Assembly (NCBI GenBank): GCA_009602735.1
Contig: WELA01004421.1
Coordinates: 119,526-152,856, forward strand
Length of the DNA: 33,331 nucleotides
DNA from: Mesotaenium endlicherianum
Taxonomy: Eukaryota > Streptophyta > Zygnematophyceae > Zygnematales > Mesotaeniaceae
Direction of reading: 5' to 3'
In this document: one piece after another, positions 1 through 6,655 of the stretch
Position numbering within the stretch: the stretch's first letter is position 1
How the letters are laid out: each line of letters starts with the position of its first letter
Translations under genes and position numbers: made by a program
The notes under the pieces: generated by a model
Seen by the model: only the letters and a program-made list of their open reading frames with translations
Told to the model about the DNA's origin: nothing
Databases searched by the model: none

Positions 1-338
1 AAGTTCTCAGAAGTCGCATTCGCATCTCGAAGAGAGAGAGTAGTATTGACAGATATAGCTCTCAGTGAAGAACTGAGTGAGCCCAGCCTGGCAGTGAAGT
101 GCTGTTAAGGCGCGGTGTTAAGTGAAGAGCTTGACCCAGGCCAGCATAGACGTAGTTTCAAAGTTTTGTAAGCTGACTTGTGGAAGTTAAGCGAAAGCCA
201 GAAGGGCGATTTTCCTTGAATCTGACGTTGCATGTCAAGCAGCTTAGAGTGTGATTTCTGCAAACTACAATCTGCTCACCTGTGAATCCAAGAACCTTAA
301 GGCATAAAGCCTATGTGGAAGTAAGAGACTTCCGTCCT
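1..338 (+). repeat. 3' portion of the 5' LTR
   Basis: These bases align ungapped with 10528-10865. Mismatches include the sites near 55, 89, 156 and 205, a two-base change near 215, and sites near 243 and 271. The shared sequence stops after 338, where the left copy goes on into the internal region and the right copy meets a new LTR start, so 338 is the best estimate of the LTR end. The terminus reads CCGTCCT rather than the usual CA, so the exact border could be a few bases off. I could not find a convincing tRNA-complementary primer-binding site right after it. Confidence 0.88.
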
Positions 339-461
339 ACTTCTGAGAACTTGGGTTCTGTGGTTCAGGTGAATAGAAATTTCCAAGCAAATTGGGGATT
401 GAGGCCTGTGAGGGCTGCCGGTGCTCAACCTGGAAGGGGACCCGGCGAAATTCAACTGTAC

Positions 462-2199
462 ATGCAGTTGAGGAGTGGAAGACTCTACTACCCTGTGGAG
501 CCTGCGGAAGGTTCTGATTCAAGCCAGAGTCCACGAGGAAGTGAGACATCAGAGCGCACGGATAACCTGTGGAGTGAGCAACCGTCGGGAGACGAGTCTC
601 GCCATACTGCCACGAACGGTGAGAATCCGTATTACGCGCGAGCTTTTGTACCCAATTCGGGCAGAGAGCACGACGTGTGGGATAAAGATAGTGAGTCTTG
701 GTCACCACTCGAAATGACTGGTGATGATAAGGATGAAAATCCTAAGTTCAAGCTGTCTACAAAGTGTTTTAGTGGACGAACCGGTGGAAATAGTCTCACT
801 TTCGAAGAGTTTGATGAGATCTATTGGGTTGACTTCTTTGAGAAAATCCGAAAGGATTCTTCTTACACTCAGTTAGTCGCTTTTATAAGCTTGGTTCAGT
901 ACTTGGACAAGGATGCCTTGTTGCTGTATCGCCGATTTTGGAAGGATGAGAACCTTATCCAGGAATGGGCGTTTGACGAGCAAAAAAAGGCCAGAGATTT
1001 GAAAATCTAGAAAGAGGCTGCGAAAGCCCGCCTGTCCGCTTTGTCATCAGGAAGAGCGATACCTGCTGCACCTGTTGAGAGCGTAGACTTAGCTGCACTA
1101 ACACAAGAATTAACAGATGCCATGAAGCAACTCACTGAGGGTCAGCAGCGAGCGGCTACTCGAGATGATGATGCTGGATCTGTCGCAGAATTGCGTAAAG
1201 TGTGTGCAGAATTGTCTGAAAAGATTGCTAATGCTCAGGAACGAGTAACACGCAGAGCTGCACCTGTTACAGGCCAGCATGGTGATAGTGTCACCACGGA
1301 AGCAAGCCATGCGCAAGCATTGGCTAGTTGCCGTAGGGATATGGAGGCTGGGGATGACCAGTTAGACTTTGAGCACTGTCTGCGTCGTTTCTTTAAGTTG
1401 CTTGAAGCAACATTCCCAGAGGATCGCAGTCTTAAAGTGCACCGTTATGTGCATTTTGTCCGTCAAGAACGAGACAGTGATGGAGGTCAAATCCAGATTG
1501 GTAGACCTTGCCAAGAAGGCAGGAATCTATGAGCCTAGGATTGTGGCTGACAAATTCTTGTTGTGTCTGGGTAAAGATACAGATCGGGAGGTCAGGCCGC
1601 ACCTATCTGCGAAACGCGGAATCGACTGGAACATCGACGAGGCTGCTGAAATAGCACGCAATGTCGAGGAAGGTAAAGTCTGGTACAAGGAGGCTTCCAG
1701 GACGCTTATGGCTCCTGAGAGAAGGGAGGAATCCTTTCAGCCCAAGGCCAATAGCTCTAATTTTCAGTTTAAGAAAAAGAGCGGGTCTTTCAATAGGTTT
1801 GCTAAGCACGCCAACACTGCTGAGACAGCAGAGGGCTGTTGGAACTGCGGGAAATCAGGACATCTGAAGAGAGATTGTCCGTACCCGGATGCTAAGCAAT
1901 TGTCTGCTAGCAAGGCGCAGGTATGCGCACATTGCAGTAAAAAGGGACACTCAGAAGATGAGTGTTGGTCCAAGAATCCAAATCTGAAACCACCATGGGC
2001 TGATGCCGCCACGAAAGAGGCAGATAAGGGTAAGAAAAAGGAGAAAGATAACTATGGTAACCGGAAGGGTAATCAGAAGTATGATGCTGTGAGTGCAGAA
2101 ATTGCAGAGTTGAAAGCTCAATTTGCAAGACTAAATGTGCCTAATGTCTATTACGATGCAGATGTGGCCGAAAAGACCGTCTGCAAAGGCCAGATCTGA
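462..2199 (+). pseudogene. gag: gag polyprotein, broken by one amber and one frameshift
   Basis: The first ATG in the frame (462) opens with MQLRSGR, typical of the start of plant-type gag proteins; the frame is open further upstream into the LTR but has no ATG there. The capsid-like part runs to an in-frame TAG at 1008-1010 and continues in the same frame to 1532, rich in charged and coiled-coil-like residues (about 1090-1260). Near 1465-1485 the coding sense moves by one frame: the segment from about 1471 to 2199 carries the rest of capsid and the nucleocapsid with two CCHC zinc knuckles. Its role would be to package element RNA into virus-like particles. A single C-to-T change from CAG would explain the TAG. 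The 3' end overlaps the protease frame by about 55 bases. Confidence 0.85.
1837..1965 (+). other. Two CCHC zinc knuckles in gag nucleocapsid
   Basis: In the frame ending at 2199 there are two C-x2-C-x4-H-x4-C motifs: CWNCGKSGHLKRDC at 1837-1878 and CAHCSKKGHSEDEC at 1924-1965. This spacing is the retroviral/retrotransposon nucleocapsid RNA-binding knuckle. A lysine-rich tail follows. Both motifs are intact, although the gag frame upstream of them is broken. Confidence 0.95.
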
Positions 2200-2213
2200 C
2201 GCCTGAGAAGGTT

Positions 2214-5200
2214 GTGGCTGCAACGGCTGCGGAGCGCGCAGATCATGACCGTCTGGTTCCAAGGAATGCTGGGAAGCTTCCTCAGACCTTTCGGATCACT
2301 CTCGATGAGAACAAGATTGCGCAGCTACGACAAGCCAAGCCTGGGTCACGCAAGACATTTAGTTTTTTGCTAGAAAAGCTGAAAGCTCTGGTGGAACACC
2401 GGATTCAGCACATTCCTTGTCTTTCACTCGCTGATCTGCGTCTTACATACCCTTTCACGATTGAGGAAGCTAGACAGCAACTAGACCTAGCTGAGGAAGG
2501 CGCGAACAGCGCTTCGCTGCCTACTAATTTCAGCACTGTGAGAGTGCAGAACAAGGATAGAATTTTGACGTTTAACAACTGGGCCGCTCCCAATATCCTA
2601 TTGGACACTGGCGCACAGCCAGTAATCTTGGGAAAGCGAGTTGTGAAAGCTCTGGGATTGACGGCAAGGGACCTGAAAGAAAGTCCTTTCCAGTTGAGGA
2701 CTGCATCTGGGCAGATTTCAAAGTCTTGTGGAATCACCCGCAAGCCTGTGGAAATCACAGTAAACTTGGGGAAACCTGAGGAAGCGTTGTTGCTCATAGA
2801 GTGTACAGTGACAGAGGCAGAAAACTATGATGTTCTATTGGGGACAGAAGCTCTGATTCCCCTGGGTATGGTCATCGACCTGCGGAAGCAGAGGGTGACT
2901 TACCAGTCGACAGATCGGCAGCCGACAGGAGAATTTCCTGTAAAAATGGTTTGCTCAGGAGAAGCAAACTACGGACTGCTAGACTGTTGTATGAATAACC
3001 AGTATTCAGACCATTATGACCTCATCATGCAACGCGAAGAGAAGATCTACACCAGCATCAACATGCCGACTCCCTTGGTTTGGCAACCTTGGATTATGGA
3101 GCAACTAGAAGCTGTGAGTAACAGGGACCGTGGCCCGCAAGAGCTGCTGCCAGTTCCTTATCCAGTTAAGACTGCTACCAATTTGATGCCTGGAGTAGAA
3201 CCATTGCCGCAAGGCATTGTGAGGATGGAAGATCCTTTTCGCTGGAGAGGAGTAGTAGTGATGGAATTGTTTGCCGGACTTGGTACTGGAACCATCGCAC
3301 TGATTCAGCGGGGTATCCAGGCATCCAAAGTGCTGTATGTGGACAATGATGAGAGTGTATTTACAGCATTTGAGGAGGTCATGAGTCAGATGCGGCTAAT
3401 GTACCATTTCAAGGCATTGGTGCCTACTAGTGTGGTGCGTCTTGCTGGAGGAAACATTCTCGATGTGAAGTCTGAGGACCTGTATGATCACAGGATTGAC
3501 TGGATTTTTGCGGGATTCCCTTGTCAACCTTTCTCACAAGCTGGGAACAGGAGGGGATTCAATGACCCGCGAGCACAACACTGGGGAAGGATGGCGAAGA
3601 TCATCAGTATGCTGCGGGAACGCCAGCATTGCTACCCACCAGTGTTTGTGATTGAGAATGTACATCCAGGGATGGATTACAACCAGATGAAGCCAGGAGA
3701 TCCATGGCTGGTTTTCAACTCCACCCTGGGTCATCATGTATTGATCAACGACGCCAGGCACCGAGGACTCTCACACCGGGCCAGACTATTCTGGACCAAC
3801 GGCATGTCCATTGAAATCCTGAGGGAGATGGAGGAGATTACGCGGCGCACGCCAACGGCAGTATCTGTGGGAGAAGCACTGATGGTGGAAACCAAGTCAG
3901 TGATCAGGAGGGATTCTTACCCACAGTACGTCGTCAACGAGCCAGGCCGGCCGAGGGTGGTGCTGCCCACCTTCACAGCATACCCAGGATCACGCGCTTT
4001 CGTGAATGGAGGACCAGGAATGGTCAAAGATGTGCACAACAGAGAAGCTCAGTGGAGAGAGCCGACAGCTGAAGAGAAGGGAAGGTGCCTGGGGGTACCC
4101 AGCTCCATTGCACAAGAAATTGTTGCAAAGGTGGGACAGGCTAACGTTGGGAAGATATTCGGCAATATGATTGGACATCACTCCATGACATGGTTGGTAG
4201 AGACGATTATGACTTGGCAACAGATGACGTTCTCTGACAAGCCTATGCCCAAGCCGAGGCCGGTAACGATTGGACTCTATGTGGTGCCAACCTCTGATCA
4301 GAGGGCTATCAGGGAAGCGTATCAGCGACCAAAAGAATACGGTGTTGAAAGAGACGCAGCTGAGGCTGACAAAGATGAAACACTCAGAGAAACCAGAGTG
4401 GTGGATCTGACCAGGTGTCAAGACCTATTGACGCGAATTGACAATCGAATGGCAACTCTACGCGACCCTCTGGAAAGAGAGCTGCGGAGGCTGCGAGAAG
4501 ACGCAACCATGGAAGACCAGGCAATTGGTGCAGCAAACCCTTTGGTGAGCACTGCAGTAAGCAAATCACAGGAGGTCCCAGCATCTGCAGAACGCTCCGA
4601 CCAAGTATTTGGGAGGATGCCGGAATGGGAGGAATATTCCAATTCTGAGTTACGAAACATGGCCCCAGACCAGGTCTTCGGGAGCCCATCCCCAGACGCG
4701 GTAACATCAAGAAATGAAGAACGCCAGTACAATATTGGCGAATGGGCCAAAGAATGCAGTCAGAATTCAAGAATTTCTGGAGGGTCTGGAAAGACCATTT
4801 GCCTGGAGGTGATTTTTGAAGAACGCAAGAAGGAGACGGCCAAGAGATTGCTCGCCACACTTGTTCTGATAAGCCCAAGGCCAGAGGCCAAAGGGCAACC
4901 ACAAGACACAGTTGGCAGCACAGCTGAGTTGATCACCAGGCAAATCATGGCGCAGTTGTTGGAAGCAGACGCCCCTCGACTCAAGGAAGAGAAAGTGGCG
5001 AAAGCAGCTCTCGCTCTACAGTCAGCCATCATCAACATGGCGAGGCTCAACACAGGAGGGGATGAAGAATTGCAGTCTCCTAGAACAGAGAAGCTGGAGG
5101 AGGAAGAGGATGCAGAAATGCAAGGCCTCTCGGAGTTGGAGTTGCCATCACTCAACAATGAAGGGGACATCAGGGAAGAAATTCCACGTTTTCCCACGCC

Positions 5201-5525
5201 AGAGTTGGATCTGCTTGACTTACAGGAGCTGAGGACAGACGACTGGGTAGCTGACCACCTGATGGGGCCAAGCCCGGCAGACCTTTATGAAGGATTAAGG
5301 TCGCCAACATCCGGTTCTCCTTCTGCCAGTCTTCCAGTGGCAGAACCCAAGTCAACCGCACAACCGCCGCAACGGCAGGAGGTGACTGCCTGCACTGCTA
5401 AAGTGGAGACAGCACAAGGAAAGTCCGAAAGTCGCGCAAGCAGACCAAGGAAGGTGGCCCGTGAGGGTAACGCATCTTTTAGGAGGATGCTAAAGCGATA
5501 TTTTGAGCATAAGGGGAAGGCTTAG
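2214..5525 (+). CDS. Aspartic protease - C5 cytosine DNA methyltransferase polyprotein segment
   Basis: This is an intact frame of 1,103 codons (numbered here from the GTG at 2214; the frame is open from 2145). The aspartic protease is at residues about 105-225 with the active-site DTG at D131 and a later LLGTEAL segment. The methyltransferase spans about 346-665: motif I ELFAGLGTG (E351), motif IV FPCQP with catalytic C437, motif VI ENV (E481), motif VIII SHRARLFW (S520) and a motif X-like GNMIGHHS (650). SHRARLFW resembles the DNMT3/DRM form of motif VIII. Residues about 700-1103 are an unassigned, partly acidic linker. No in-frame ATG precedes the protease, so it must be made as a fusion with gag, by -1 frameshifting or from an undamaged ancestor frame. 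It ends at TAG 5523, after which the same frame stays coding. Confidence 0.93.
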   Translation: MAATAAERADHDRLVPRNAGKLPQTFRITLDENKIAQLRQAKPGSRKTFSFLLEKLKALVEHRIQHIPCLSLADLRLTYPFTIEEARQQLDLAEEGANSASLPTNFSTVRVQNKDRILTFNNWAAPNILLDTGAQPVILGKRVVKALGLTARDLKESPFQLRTASGQISKSCGITRKPVEITVNLGKPEEALLLIECTVTEAENYDVLLGTEALIPLGMVIDLRKQRVTYQSTDRQPTGEFPVKMVCSGEANYGLLDCCMNNQYSDHYDLIMQREEKIYTSINMPTPLVWQPWIMEQLEAVSNRDRGPQELLPVPYPVKTATNLMPGVEPLPQGIVRMEDPFRWRGVVVMELFAGLGTGTIALIQRGIQASKVLYVDNDESVFTAFEEVMSQMRLMYHFKALVPTSVVRLAGGNILDVKSEDLYDHRIDWIFAGFPCQPFSQAGNRRGFNDPRAQHWGRMAKIISMLRERQHCYPPVFVIENVHPGMDYNQMKPGDPWLVFNSTLGHHVLINDARHRGLSHRARLFWTNGMSIEILREMEEITRRTPTAVSVGEALMVETKSVIRRDSYPQYVVNEPGRPRVVLPTFTAYPGSRAFVNGGPGMVKDVHNREAQWREPTAEEKGRCLGVPSSIAQEIVAKVGQANVGKIFGNMIGHHSMTWLVETIMTWQQMTFSDKPMPKPRPVTIGLYVVPTSDQRAIREAYQRPKEYGVERDAAEADKDETLRETRVVDLTRCQDLLTRIDNRMATLRDPLERELRRLREDATMEDQAIGAANPLVSTAVSKSQEVPASAERSDQVFGRMPEWEEYSNSELRNMAPDQVFGSPSPDAVTSRNEERQYNIGEWAKECSQNSRISGGSGKTICLEVIFEERKKETAKRLLATLVLISPRPEAKGQPQDTVGSTAELITRQIMAQLLEADAPRLKEEKVAKAALALQSAIINMARLNTGGDEELQSPRTEKLEEEEDAEMQGLSELELPSLNNEGDIREEIPRFPTPELDLLDLQELRTDDWVADHLMGPSPADLYEGLRSPTSGSPSASLPVAEPKSTAQPPQRQEVTACTAKVETAQGKSESRASRPRKVAREGNASFRRMLKRYFEHKGKA
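3249..4227 (+). other. C5 cytosine DNA methyltransferase domain
   Basis: This segment of the protease ORF would transfer a methyl group from S-adenosylmethionine to carbon 5 of cytosine. All the recognisable catalytic blocks are present in canonical order: cofactor-binding FxGxG-like loop (3264-3290), nucleophile Pro-Cys (3519-3524), ENV glutamate (3651-3659), R-x-R block (3771-3794) and a C-terminal block with Gly-Asn (4161-4180). A short target-recognition-like stretch lies between motifs VIII and X. I see no stop, frameshift or lost catalytic residue, unlike gag, RT and integrase. It has no BAH, RFTS, UBA or chromo domain nearby, so it is not simply a host DNMT1, CMT or DRM. Confidence 0.93.
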
Positions 5526-6050
5526 AGAGAGGGCGTTCCGCAAGGAACCACAGCCCCACCTCCTCCGCCTTTGCGGGATATTCTGCAAAGAGAGGGAGAG
5601 GACGGTTTGGTTCGCAGGGCAATGGCATTGGGCATTAGTGTGCCGCCAGGCATGAACACGCCCTTGTTGCAATTATCAGATCTTAGGATACAGAGGTCGG
5701 AGGAGCCTGCTCCCATGATACCTGCAATCCCAGAATGGGAACTGATGGATCTGAGAAACACCATCAGTCGCTTGACCGCAGCAGATGATGCCTTTCTTGC
5801 ACGACTAGCTGCACCTCAAAGGTTGCAAACATTGGCGCAGGCATGGATGGTCACACCACCCGCAAGGGAGGAGTATGGTACGACCGTCGCCCGCATGGCT
5901 ATTATTGAGCAAGAATGGGGCTGGACGATCAGCCCTAGGACAGATCCCGCAGGTTTTCCAATGGCAAACCAACCTCGGCCACGTGAAGAAGGAGGAACCG
6001 GGACCAGTTGGACTGTAGTCGACGAGGAAATCCCATCCGGAGGCGCCTAA
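5526..6050 (+). pseudogene. Pol linker segment downstream of the methyltransferase ORF
   Basis: After the TAG at 5523-5525 the same frame stays open and protein-like to a TAA at 6048-6050. It begins with a proline run and holds an amphipathic, Leu-rich portion (about 5571-5850) and a Trp-containing part near 5910-6030. I do not recognise a domain. The continued reading sense says that 5523 was once a sense codon or is read through. Near 6030-6045 the coding sense moves to the frame that ends at 6265, so a one-base indel is likely there. Confidence 0.6.
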
Positions 6051-6265
6051 CATACCCCTCACCGCAGGAGAGGCGACGCGTCATTGAGAAAGGTAAAAAG
6101 CCTAAGAAACAGGCTGCCAAACTTATGGCAACGGAGGAGCAAGCTGCAAAGCCTGCTACCCCACCTCCTAAGAATCAAGCTGCAAAGCGTGAGAACCAGA
6201 ATCAGGCAGAAAAGCGTGAGGGCCAGGATGAGGGCGGGAAGCCCCCACCTGCACCTAAGGAGTAG
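6008..6265 (+). pseudogene. Lys/Ala/Gln-rich hinge ending at an amber codon
   Basis: From about 6035 the coding sense is in this frame: a basic, low-complexity hinge with repeated KKQAAK / KNQAAK / QAEK units (about 6095-6215) and a Pro-rich end. It reads directly up to TAG at 6263-6265 and then, in the same frame, into the start of reverse transcriptase. It is probably a spacer between the methyltransferase part and the RT module. The repeats look like a small internal expansion. No enzymatic motif is visible. Confidence 0.55.
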
Positions 6266-6271
6266 CAACTA
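6263..6271 (+). promoter_or_regulatory. Possible leaky stop (UAG CAA CUA readthrough context)
   Basis: The amber at 6263-6265 is followed by CAA CTA, which fits the UAG-CAR-YYA readthrough motif known from tobacco mosaic virus replicase. Coding continues in the same frame on both sides: a hinge upstream, the RT amino-terminal segment downstream. The other two in-frame ambers of this element (1008, 5523) lack this context. It could regulate the amount of RT-integrase made, or be a mutated CAG that falls next to CAA CTA by chance. Confidence 0.45.
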
Positions 6272-6655
6272 CTGGATGCCTTCGTTGGGGAAAAGCAACC
6301 TGAAACTGAGACTTTTGCCATTGGGAAAATGGTCTCAGCCCAGCAGAGAGCACAAGTAGAAAGGTTGCTGAAGAAACACCGCAAGGTATTTGCTTTCACT
6401 AAGGAAGAGATTGGTAGAACCATTGCCAGTGTGTGTGAGATCACACTAACTACTGATAACCCAGTCAGACTAGGGCCGCATAAGCTCAGTCAGACAGAAT
6501 GGAACTGTGTGGAGAAAACCTGTGAAGAGCTGCATAAGCTCCGCATGATTGAAAAATCTACCTCAGTACATGGGGCTCCTACAGTAGTAGTTGCTAAAAG
6601 GACGAGGCCGGCAATTACACTGCCACTCGAATGTGTGGAGATTACAGGCGACTGA
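6266..6655 (+). pseudogene. pol: Reverse transcriptase, amino-terminal segment
   Basis: This frame, continuous with the one ending at 6265, has the classic Ty3/gypsy pre-RT and finger region: a LLKKHRKVFAF block (about 6365-6400), a conserved pattern of hydrophobic residues before the fingers, and the VHGAPTVVVAKR segment (about 6568-6603) that normally precedes the CxDYRxLN motif. That motif lies in another frame from 6631. The frames therefore part near 6603-6630, consistent with one small indel. The last residues before the TGA at 6653-6655 are out of register and not meaningful. Confidence 0.82.

Noticed and set aside
282..461. Upstream extension of gag to 282
   Set aside because: It starts at GTG, not ATG, and lies partly inside the LTR. 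ATG 462 with MQLRSGR is the better start.
4384..5197. Minus-strand open frames inside the protease-methyltransferase ORF
   Set aside because: Antisense shadows of a confirmed coding region, with no domain.
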